From Muricea muricata (Eukaryota; Cnidaria; Anthozoa; Malacalcyonacea; Plexauridae), in NCBI GenBank assembly GCA_963855995.1, contig OY979724.1, positions 5,949,058 through 6,013,057 of the forward strand: 64,000 bases of DNA, written 5' to 3'. The translations under genes were made by a program, and so were the position numbers. How positions within the stretch are numbered: the stretch's first letter is position 1; each line of letters starts with the position of its first letter. The notes below the pieces were generated by a model. That model was not told the DNA's origin, did not search any database, and saw nothing but the letters and a program-made list of their open reading frames with translations. Of the stretch, positions 11,982 to 22,900 are shown in pieces.

Positions 11982-14900
11982 CGGTCATGCTGTAGTGGCT
12001 CTCTGATAATATATATTTTAGTTGTCTTATTTTCTGCCCAGTTCTTTAAATATCCCATGAAATTGTTGGGTAAGGATGCTGAGTTGCAAATGCTGATGGC
12101 AGCTGGTGATGCGAGTCATCCAAAGATTCCTGAATCTCGTCTACAGATGAGATGTAGCAGCTCTCCGACAAACACGACGATTGATGTTAAAGCTGTCATG
12201 GTCATACGCCTTCTAAATATGACGCTTGCGGCAAATCTTATACTGCTATCGAATGATATAGCATTAAACCCTCGTCCTTCGACTAATTCGCAAGCCACTA
12301 TGAAGGGAATGCGTGCGTTTCATCTCAATATATGCAGCCTAAGAAACAAGCTGGACGAGTTACGATTATTTTGCGATAAGTATAAACCACATGTTCTCTC
12401 GCTAAATGAAACATGGTTAAATGATTCAATTGCGGATAGCGAAATCTCTCTTCCTGGTTATAATCTGATGAGAAGAGATCGAAATCGTAATGGTGGGGGC
12501 ATAGCTGTTTATGTAGCTGAAAATATTGGTTTTGATCAGTTGGAAAATGATGCTATTGTACCATCGATAGACAAGAATACAGAGGCCATCTGGTTTGAGT
12601 TAATCCAACCCAACACTAAGAAGATATTAATTGGTGCTTTTTATAGACCCCTTCATCTTGATCCCTCTACATTTATAAATGATTTAGAAAGTGGACTGGC
12701 TAATTTTACAATGGATGGGATCAAAACGATTTTGTTGGGCGATTTCAACTTTGATTATGCAGCTCCAAACTTGTCGTCAACAACCAAAAATCTTCGACGC
12801 GTGACCGGGATCTATTGTCTTAAACAGATAATTACCACGTTCACAAGAGTTACGCAACATTCTAAAACGTTAATTGATCTATTCTTTACATCTAGACCTG
12901 AACTGTACTCTTCAGGAGTAATACAAATTGGTTTTTCAGATCACTTCGCCATCGTTGGAGTTAGGAAACTCCACAGGATAAAGTCTATACCGCCTAAAAC
13001 TGTTGAAACTCGAAACTATAAGAATTATGACCCTAAACTACTCACAACGGATTTGAGCTATGTCCCTTGGGACATATTAGAGATGGAATTAAATCCGGAA
13101 GAAGCATGGAATTCTTTTAAAGACTTATTTAAATCAGTAGCTGACAATCACGCACCAGTTAATATTCGTCGCGTACGTGGAAGATCCCTGCCTTGGATTA
13201 CCCGTGAAGTAAAAGACCTAATGAAAGAGCGTGATTATTACCACAAGAAAGCTATAAAGACAAACCAAGAGGTTTATTGGAGCAGCTACAAAAGGCTTCA
13301 AAATGCTTTTACCGGGAAACTACGAAAGAAAAAAGCATTTATTACTCTTCCAAATTGACTGGAAAACAAGATTCCAAACAATTGTGGAGGACATTAAATG
13401 ACCTTTTGCCAAAAGGAGAAAGAAATACTACCTCAACACGCTATCAAAATCTTACAGCGAATACGTTTAATCAGTATTTCACCCAAATTGCCAGTACTTT
13501 AAGTAAGCGTTTCCAAAACGTTTCGCTGCCACTTATTGCATCGCCTAGAGTTAGCCAAGATTGTGCTTTAAATGATGTTAGTTTAAGCTTTGTCTATGAT
13601 CAATTGAGAAATTTCAAAGGTAGTAAAGCAACTGGTCTTGATGGGATTCCTGCAAGGCTTTTAAAAGATGGTGCTAGTGCAATTGCTAAGCCAATTGCGT
13701 ATCTCATCAATTTGACAATTAGAAGTGGAGATATTCCTTCGGAATGGAAAGAAGCAAAAGTTACACCTATTTTTAAATCGGTTAAAAGAAATGAAGAGAA
13801 CAATTATCGACCTATTTCAGTTCTACCTTTGATCTCCAAGATAATGGAACGTACAATTCAAGTACAACTTGCGGCTTTTCTTAAAGAGGATGACGTTTTA
13901 TCCATATATCAGTCAGGGTTTCGAAGAAACCATTCTACAGAAACTGCTGTTATTCACTTTGTTGAGCACATATTACAACATATGGATAAACAAAAAGCCA
14001 CAGGTGCACTGTTTATAGATCTTAAAAAGGCTTTTGATCTTGTTGATCAAGAATGCCTTCTTTACAAGCTACAACATTATGGAATCAGAGGCCAAGCCCT
14101 TTGTTGGTTCCAAAATTATCTTACTAACCGGACACAAAGAGTAAAATATGCTGACGAATTGTCTCCTAGCTGCATGTTAAATTATGGTGTTCCCCAAGGA
14201 TCTGTGTAAGGTCTACTATTATTTGTTCTACATATTAACGACCTGCCAAAGTGTGTATTAAGTTGCTCAATCGGTATGTATGCCGACGATACAGTAATTT
14301 ACTTTTCTAGCTCTAATACTGGTGACATAGAGGAAACTCTCCAAAATGACTTAGATCGTGTTGCGCAATGGATGATCTCCTGTAGACTTGTTCTAAATGA
14401 AGTCAAAACTAAAGTTATATTTTTGGAACAAAACAAAAACTTGGTCTTTTTGGTGACATTAACATCCAACTACATGGCAAACAAGTTGAAAGAGTGCCAA
14501 AGTTTAGTTATTTGGGCGTAATGCTAGATGAACAAATATCATGGAAAGAACACACGGAAAAAATCTGCAACAAAGTGAGCAAACGATTGGGTCTACTGTC
14601 GCGAATACGGACGTGCTTGACAATTAAAGCATCTAAATGCATTTATAACACAATAGTGCAACCAATTTTTGACTACACTGATGTTGTATGGTCTGAGTTA
14701 TCTGTTGGGTGTTCTCAAATTAAAGTCTCCAAAAGCTGCAAAACCGTGCAGCAAGGATAATATTACAACGGAAAAGCTCTAGAAATACCTTTGACATTTT
14801 AAATTGGGTAGAACTATCTACTCGTAGAAAAATTCATAAGTGTGTTTTAGTTTTTAAATGTTTGAGCAATTTAGTTCCAGAATATTTAAGTGGATATTTT

Positions 14901-15263
14901 ACAAGGAATTCAAGTATTCATTCTTACAATACCAGAAGGAAAAATAATTTACATTTACCTAAACCGAATCTCAGCCTGGGCAGGAGATCTTTTATATATT
15001 CAGGGTCACTGCTTTATAACAATCTTCCTGATTAAATTAAAAATGCAGTGTCCCTGACTAAATTTAAGTCACTTGTACAAAGACATAGTTTTTAAGTGTT
15101 TTATACACATTGTGCGCCTGATCTTTAGTTTCATGTTATAGATATCGATATAATTAATTGTATTTTTTATTGTTGTAAATAGATATATAAGTTGATGCAG
15201 GGCCCCTATGGATATCAGCTTAGCGCTGAATGGGCTACCCTGCTGAAATAAAGTCACAACAAC
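11968..15263 (+). mobile_element. LINE-d: decayed CR1/L2-like LINE inside BEL integrase
   Basis: This is a plus-strand ORF2 relic with a typical 3' tail (15196-15255: 'gggcccctatggatatcag', then 'gctgaaataaag'). BEL coding sequence breaks at NNRPLS on the left and continues with YVEDD on the right, which places the insertion precisely. Several frameshifts and stops show it is older or less constrained than LINE-b. The 5' boundary is only approximate. Confidence 0.85.
11973..14760 (+). pseudogene. LINE-d ORF2: endonuclease-reverse transcriptase relic with a decayed 2A-like motif
   Basis: The first frame (11973-13358) has LLSNDIALNPRPST (12240-12284), which resembles a 2A peptide (D-V/I-E-x-N-P-G-P) with E and the last G replaced. 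The endonuclease follows: HLNICSLRNK, LNETWLND, NGGGIAVYV, LGDFNFDY and FSDHFA. A frameshift in 13277-13358 leads to the RT: ATGLDGIPARLL, SGFRRNHSTET, FIDLKKAFDLVDQE, NYGVPQGSV. A TAA at 14207-14209 interrupts the RT, and YADDTVIYF follows at 14276. Another shift lies near 14430-14530. Remnants of the C-terminal region continue to about 15060. Non-functional. Confidence 0.85.
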
Positions 15264-15804
15264 TACGTCGAGGATGACATTGGACCGTTCTAACCCCAGA
15301 TTCAATAATGTTCGAACAGTCCAATGTATTGCCAGAGGAAGATATCGAATCGATCGAAGGCGGTAATCTGAGGAAAAGAGCAAGATATCTACGGCGTTGT
15401 AAGGATGCATTGTGGTCCAGATGGTCTGGAGAGTACGTGAAAGGCTTGAGAGAGAGACACAACCTTAACCATAAGACCAAACAACTCTCTATCAAACCTG
15501 AAGACGTGGTATTAATAACATCGGATGAACGGAATCGAGGAAAGCGGAACATCGGGGTGGTCGTGAAGTTGATTAAAGGGAGAGATGGTGTTGTACGTGC
15601 GGTGAGGTTAAGAGCTGGGAAGTCATTTATTGAGAGAGCGGTGCAGCAACTATGTCCAATGGAGTTATCACGTGATATACCACATAAGACGGAGGAAGTT
15701 ACTGAACTTAATCCCAGAGCAAGAGAATTTCATCCTAGAAAGGCAGCCGTAGTCGCTAGGAAAGTGATGAAAGAAATTGCAAATCAAGAGGAACAAACCA
15801 TTTG
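15264..15804 (+). pseudogene. BEL/Pao integrase C-terminal domain (DUF5641-like)
   Basis: After a one-base shift near 15292, reading continues from LTPDSIMFEQ into RKRARYLRRCKDALWSRW, SGEYVKGLRERH, a conserved basic/hydrophobic block (KPEDVVLITSDE, RGKRNIGVVVKL), IKGRDGVVRAVRLRAG and VQQLCPME. This is the usual order in BEL integrase tails. The frame stops about 100 bases before the 3' LTR. It continues the integrase gene cut by LINE-d. Confidence 0.85.
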
Positions 15805-15885
15805 AACGATACAGTAAATTTATTCATAAACTTCTAGTTAATAAGGGTTTACATTACGGACAGGATCATATTTAATACATACAGT

Positions 15886-15902
15886 ATAAAATAGGGGGAG
15901 AG
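15886..15902 (+). promoter_or_regulatory. Putative polypurine tract of the BEL element
   Basis: A purine-rich AAAATAGGGGGAGAG run abuts the 3' LTR, where plus-strand DNA synthesis would be primed. Confidence 0.6.
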
Positions 15903-16068
15903 TGTCGCGAGTTTGGCATATTTAGTAATAATTTGGTTGATAGTTTGGTAGTAAAATAGTTGTTGACATGTATTTGGTAGGTGAGAAACGAGATCATATG
16001 ATCAGCAATAAAGTATACTATAAACTGAACAAATGTGAGTTATTTGCCGGGTTAAGCTAATCCCGACA
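15903..16068 (+). repeat. 3' LTR of the BEL/Pao element
   Basis: The 166-bp repeat begins TG, ends CA and carries an AATAAA signal. Relative to the 5' LTR it has one extra block of about 23 bp near its start and a few substitutions near its end ('gggttaagctaatcc' against 'gaattaagcgaatcc'). Confidence 0.9.
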
Positions 16069-16113
16069 GAAGCTAAAAACTGTCCATGTTGCAGCCGCCA
16101 AACAATTACTAGA

Positions 16114-16265
16114 GAGGTTCAGATTTGGCTTCCAATACCTCTACCGCTACCTTAATCTATCTTTTAGCCAATCAGATGTGCCGGACCTACCCGATTAACC
16201 AATCAAATTGTTTAAAGATCGGGAAAAGGTATCGGTAATGGTAGAGGAAGTCAAATCTGAACCTC
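16114..16265. mobile_element. Small inverted-repeat (MITE-like) element
   Basis: The termini GAGGTTCAGATTTGGCTTCC and the reverse complement of the right end (GAGGTTCAGATTTGACTTCC) form inverted repeats of about 40 bp around a short centre. No clear target duplication is seen. It lies between the BEL element and the first visible exon of ZNFX1 copy A. Confidence 0.75.
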
Positions 16266-16738
16266 ACTACTGTATAGTGGATAGTGGCGTTGACAAATTG
16301 CTATATCCATGCTAAGTTTGAAAGAGTTCTCTCAGTTATGCACAGAGATATTCAACGTTACATAAAATTGATGTAACTTAATATTCGTAAACAGATGACG
16401 TCAGATATACCTAAATTTCATTTTCAAAAAACCTTACATATATCTCTAAAATAAAACAAGTTATTGATAAAATAAATAAGCCATTAAAGCTTGAGTGGAT
16501 GTTGTTGTTCTCTTGCGTTTAAAATTGGATTAGATTGAATTATGTTCCACTCCTAATAACAAATTTCAGTCAGTTTACACGTTGTGTTTGTTATGAAATC
16601 TGATTTACAGTTGCTGATGAATCACGTTTTTTTTCTTTTATAGCTATATGACCTGTTTCTCTGATGAGTGCCGGATTCATAAGGCACCAGTATGGTTGTC
16701 TAACTTTGCATTAACATTACAATTCGTCCTCTTTTCAG

Positions 16739-16932
16739 CGTTGCCTTGTATATCGACAAACGCTTAGAGAGTCTTCAGTATCGGCACCTTCCAAAAGAGA
16801 CCCAACAGCATGAATTGAAGATAGGCATGGCTCCACTACGCTCAGGCCATCACTTGGTAAATTTTGTCGGGTCTATGAAGAAATGCATATATTACCGCAG
16901 CACCAAGTATAACGACATGATTATTACAAACA
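16739..16932 (+). CDS. Copy A exon: second half of the LamG-like domain
   Basis: The exon encodes [10 protein letters not shown], a polar loop, [30 protein letters not shown]. It has the same length (194 bp) and intron phases (2 in, 1 out) as the copy B exon at 38232-38425. Amino-acid identity to that exon is 38 of 64. Pattern: beta strands with LYVDxxL and F-x-G-x-hydrophobic ... V-x-Y-x-R, as in concanavalin-A/laminin-G-like jelly rolls. Confidence 0.75.
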
Positions 16933-19900
16933 GTAAGTATTTAGAAGCAAATAGTAAAATAAAAAGCAAATTCCCAGACATTTTTGAAAATGCAAGATAT
17001 ATGTATGCTTCAAAACAAGACGCAAGTTGAAACTGTATATTTTCGACTTCATTTCAAAGTTATCGTCAGACAAAATGATGAGCAAATAGCAAATGTGAAC
17101 TATAACTGTCTTGTCGCCATCAGAGATATATTTATATTTTCTTATTCGTGCTTGATCAGGATTCTACACTCCATTTGGTTTACCTCGCTGTTAGATAGCT
17201 AAATTATTAAGGAATTCCCAGCCTCATTCATTACGGCAGGACTTGTAGTGTATTAGGAATTAACTAATTATGTAGCTATATGTAATTCCAAGTATAAGTT
17301 GGCAGACACGTGTAATAATCATTCTAATATTGTCTCGTGGTGCTGATACATTGAACACAACATGGCTGCATGACATATGATCAGACATGTGCTATCCAGT
17401 ACAGCTATGTATTTCTATATTCAGCACATAAATATAGAAAAAAATACCTAGTCCTTCTGCTCTGTCAAGTACAGCCGGGAAATGTTAGAATAGTTCTGGA
17501 GGTGCTTAAGAATTATTAGTGATTTATGTGAGTATCTATATATAGTGTAGTATGCGAGTATATTACCTAATCATGCGATGTGTACAAATTGGGATTAATA
17601 AAGCGAGAGATGTTTGGAAAAATTAGGAAAATTTTCAAATATCACGAGTACTAATAATTATAATTAAATTGTATCAGCAATAGCGGATGATTATTTGTTT
17701 ATTATTACCATGACAAATTTATACATCTCAACAGCTCGACGTTTGAAAACATTTCGGAGCGCTTTATAGAAGACTGAAGCCAAAATTTAGAGCTTTTTTC
17801 GTATTTAGTGCTTTACCGCGTTAAATATCTGCCAGCCATTTCGTTTGTTTTGGAAAATGCAATAATAAATATTGTACTGCTGTACAATTGATGAAACAAC
17901 AGTATGCACCTCGACGAATCAGCTTTTCGTAATTTTGTAAGGCTAATAATAAAGTAAGAAGGGCTATTTGTCTTCAGAATTTAACCGCTACGTAAATATT
18001 TTTTATAGAGCAACGTAGTGTTAAGAGGTAGTTTAATAAAAGTAGGATAGAATCATGTTTAATAATTTAATCTGTCAGGATTTAGGCTGTTAGACAATGC
18101 TAGGGACAAATAAAACCATCCTGGCCTACATTAAAACAACCTATATTTGACACCCCCCCCCCCCCCCCCCACATTTCTTTCCTTAATAACATATATTTGC
18201 TACGTAGCCAATTCAAACTGATGCAAGGAATACGAACCTTTCATCTGACCTGAAAAGAGCATTTAAAAATTAGTAAAATGGTAAAGTGCGGTGGATAAAT
18301 GTTGTAAAATACGGAAAATACAGCCCTGTGAAAATTGCAAATTTGGCATATATTACTATTATGCACGCGGGAAAGTCTAACACATTTGAGGCGAAAGTGC
18401 ATGGTACTGTAGGCTTTCTCGTGCGTTCTACGAACATATAAAAAAATCACAACCTAGGAAAGGCTATACTCTCTTTGGAATAATACTGATTTTCAGATCG
18501 ATGCTCTTCATGAATCTCGATGCTGTCATTCATTAATGATTTTGTTCATACTGCTTACATCAAAATTTAGTCGATCATTGGAATTGTCTATTCATCTGCA
18601 TTATAATACCACAAAAATATGCAAAAAATCTCATACTAATTACATTAATTTTCAGGGAATGTGGAATACGAAACGGATTTCATGGAAGATCAACGGAGGA
18701 TTGACGATGGAACTGATACATTTGAAAATGAAGGTGTCCGTGCAGCCGACGACTTCGAAGTAGTTGATCCCACAAAATTGTCAGGGGGAGGAGCCGGCGA
18801 ATGGCAAGTGCAAAACAAGAGACGAGCCAGGAAAAAAGTCATCTTTGAAATAAAAAAACAGCTACAAAACGAAGATGTAATGACCGATGTAGAAGAAGAT
18901 ATTGTTCAAGACGTATGGGAGTTAGCTGTCAAAGATCGATGGCGTTTGTACCGCAAATGGGTCAGAACTATCAGTCAGCAGTACCAGGACACCATAGCAA
19001 GTGTGCAAGATGAATACGACCAGGGAATGAAAGAGCTACGAGATCTATGGAACGCGCAAGATTATGAACTTCTTCGAGAAGCACACGTCATAGGAATGAC
19101 AACAACGGGTAAGCAACATCACAATATTGAACTCATTGAATTATTCTTAACGAGAAAATAGGACCCCAAAACTCGATAATTCTAGAATCGAATATTTATC
19201 TTATTCTAGAATCTATTTATATCGTTTATGTCTTTTTATACTTTGAGGTTATTTCGGTACTCAAATGCACTATCATCCAAAGTTTCGGCTTGCGTTTTGT
19301 TTGGGCTGTTGCCATGACTATGTTATGTTTGTCTACACTGCATGTAATAGTCATCGTTGTTTTTATTTTTGTCTCTTGCTCTGTTTTTGGTTTAGGTACT
19401 TCAATAATTTTTTCTCTTTTTTGAATAAAAGGTGCTGCCAAATACCGTAACCTTTTACATCGCATAAAGCCAAAAATAACAATTGTTGAAGAAGCCGCTG
19501 AAGTTTTGGAATCACATATCGTAACGGCATTAACAGGAGGATGTGAACATCTAATTCTGATTGGAGATCACAAGCAGTTGCGACCAAAACCCACCGTGTT
19601 TCAACTGGGGTTGGATTATCAGCTGGATATTTCCCTGTTTGAAAGAATGGTTGAAAACGGTACGTGCTGAATCCTTTACATAAAAATATCTATAAATTGG
19701 TTCCTAATATACGCAATTTTAAAATTCACATACAATTTTCAATTCATTCACGGTTATAAAAACTTGAATAAAAAAGACATGCTTTATTTGTGAAGTTAAC
19801 CTAAAAACAGCAATATACAACACATGCATGCAGGAGAGGAGTTTAACAACTGCAGACAATACGACGTAAGGTTTTAAGAATTCGATTTCAGTTAAATATA

Positions 19901-22900
19901 TAAAAATATCAACCAAGTCTGTGTATTACTGGAACGACCTAATCTAAATTTTGCTATCTGAAAAGAACACTTATGTATGCTACAACATATTTAATGTTCA
20001 ATATTTGGGTTCAGCGATTCGCAAAATGAACGGGAGGGTCATCTAAATGTGATTTATCCGCCGTTTAAGCTAAACGGGCTTTCAGCAACCGGCCCGAGGA
20101 AGATAGTGTCATATTTGGCGGGGAGACTCAAGTGACTTGTATTCTTCATCAGGGGTGATTTGATGTTCAAACCCGTGACCTTATACTGCCAAGATAACGT
20201 CATCTGCCAACAAGATGTAAATATTCTTGTGGCAACTAGCTGCAGTCACGCCTATATAAGGTCACCCAGTTGCGGCATTAGATCAACCCTGATGAAAATA
20301 CTAGACTGGAGTGTCAAAACGTTGATTCGTGAATGCAATCATTGTGTGGTGATTGCATTCTTTAAATAAAACCAGTATGGCAGTTCATATGTTGGATTAT
20401 ATACCTGGTTGCGATATAGTCAGAAATTTCAGTTCTTTGTATACATTTTGAAGGAATAATTTTATTAAGAGACTTTCATAGAAAGTTTCATTAACTTTTT
20501 AGGTATGCCATTTGCTTGTCTCCAAGCTCAACACAGAATGCGTCCGGAAATATCGGTGATGATGCGTCCTATCTACAACAATTTGACGGATCACGAATCC
20601 GTGCGAAATTTTGAAAGGATCGAAGGGATCGGAAAGAATATCTTCTTCGTAGATCACCAAGTAAAAGAGGTAAATACTTAAATAGACGGTGACCAGAGCG
20701 ATGGTATAATGAGGGAGGGCACTGGGAGGAAAAGTGTGTGGTGAATCTATGCAAACACTCAGCCAGAAACTTCTATAAGTATTTGGAGTTGGCAGGAAAG
20801 TCAAAGGATTTTAGGGGAAAATATGTTCGAAAAATTATGCAATACTTTTCTCTTTCAGGATGCTGTTGATGAAAATCAAAGTCATTCAAATGTTCACGAA
20901 GCTAAATTTATCGGTTCTTTGTGTCGATACCTGCTGCAGCAAGGCTACTCGCCAACTCAAATTACAGTGTTAACACCGTACAGTGGTCAGCTACTCCAAC
21001 TTAAGAAGTTCGTACCAGATGCAGAAGGTTTAAGAGTGTGTGTTGTTGATAATTTCCAGGGCGAAGAAAACGAAATCATCCTACTGTCCCTAGTTCGAAG
21101 CCAAGATATTGCAGCTAAAGAAAAAAAGGACATACGCAGATCGATTGGGTTTCTTGCAATTGATAACCGCATTTGCGTGTCTTTGTCGAGAGCGAAGAAA
21201 GGTTTCTTTTGCATAGGCAATTTAACCTTACTGAGGTCAGCTAATGATCTTTGGTCGAAAATTCTTGACGACATAGAGAAAAGGGGTTGTGTAGCCAAAT
21301 CTTTACCACTAGCGTGTCAAAACCACCCAGCAACCATCACTCATGTCAGCAAGGACTCAGATTTCAATAAAGTCCCAAACGGTGGCTGCAGCGTCAACTG
21401 TAGAGCAAGATTAGACTGTGGTCATAAATGTGAGCAGCTCTGTCATCCAACTGATCCAAATCACGAAGAATACGACTGCAGGAAACCTTGTCCAAAAAAA
21501 TGCGAGCGTGGACATCCGTGCGAACGCCTTTGTTACCAAGATTGCCGTTGTTTTGTTGGCGTACCGAAGACTGTTCCCGAATGCGGACATGTTGTTGTAA
21601 TGCCTTGTTATCAGGATCCTTGTAAATTTCAATGTACGATACCATGTCCCAAGGAGCTTCTTTGCGGCCATAACTGTCCATTAAAATGTGGAGAACCCTG
21701 TCTGAAAATATGTCAAAAGAAGGTTACCAAAACCTGGTCTCCGTGTGGTCATGAATGTAAAACTCGATGTTATATTGACCCTACTGAGACTGGATGCCCG
21801 GAGCCTTGTAACAGCTTATTGAAGTGCGAGCACCTTTGCAAAGGTAGGTAATTCAGTAACAGGTATATAAAACTTAAAATTGTAAAAAAATAGTAAAATG
21901 GTTAGTACTTAAAGGCGACCGTACCAGAGCAGATGTGACCATTGATGAAGTGTTCATTACAAGTAAGCCTTTTAAAGGTACACGAATTGGATACCCTTAT
22001 ATTTCGAAATTACTGATAAGTGATAACCATACAACCGCATTATTTCATCAAGCAATAGACGAGCAATTTCAATGTCCCAATTTTTTTTCACTTGTGTAGT
22101 CAAGGGAAATTGACCATTTTTAAACGCCAGATGTACTACTATAAAACTCGCCTATTAGCTTTTATCTGACAAACAAGATGTCTGCTCAAGCCTTCACTTC
22201 GCCTGCGGGCCCGCGGAAGGAAAATAGGCAAAAGCTCCGTTTATACAATTGCTCAGTAAACTTACAGTTACACGTAATACGTGGATCAGGAATCCCCTTT
22301 AGTGTGGAAATTAACCGCACCATTAATCATTATAATATAATTCTGTGCGGGGTTTCGAGTTTTTACGTCTTACTAAATCACGTGTTTACGTCTGATCACC
22401 TATACGACGTGGTACTGTCTAATTCATGTATTGACACACAGTTTGCAGACCTCGCACCTAATTGACGATGGGGTCTATCAAATCTGTCGTTTTAAAGCAT
22501 TTAAGTGCAAAAGGATTTGTGCTAAAGAAAATGTTTTCCCCAAGAACTGACCAATTCAGTACCATTACGCATATAAAATTACCTTCACCACACACTCATC
22601 ATATAGTGGCCTTTGAACACCCAAGAATTACTTCTTTACTAATCGAGCTATTGAGAACATGACATTTGTACAGTAACTTCGAATTCGATAATTTCGTTTT
22701 CCGTTTTCCACGCTGTTTTAATAGGTACATGTGGTAAATGCAAGCAAGGCCGAGTTCACCAACCATGTTCTTCAAAATGTGGTCGTGTGTTGTTCTGTGA
22801 TCACAGCTGCAAAGTGCCTTGCACGAAGAACTGCCCACCATGTTCTGAAGAATGTGAAAACAGTTGCCCCCATAGTAAATGCCAAAACAAATGTGGGCTG

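Noticed and set aside
18151-18171. Poly-C tract as a possible regulatory site
   Set aside because: A simple homopolymer with no other supporting signal.
21394-21681. Antisense open frames over the zinc-finger exons (also at 42560-42892 and 44538-44762)
   Set aside because: Shadows of the Cys-rich plus-strand coding exons; no independent features.
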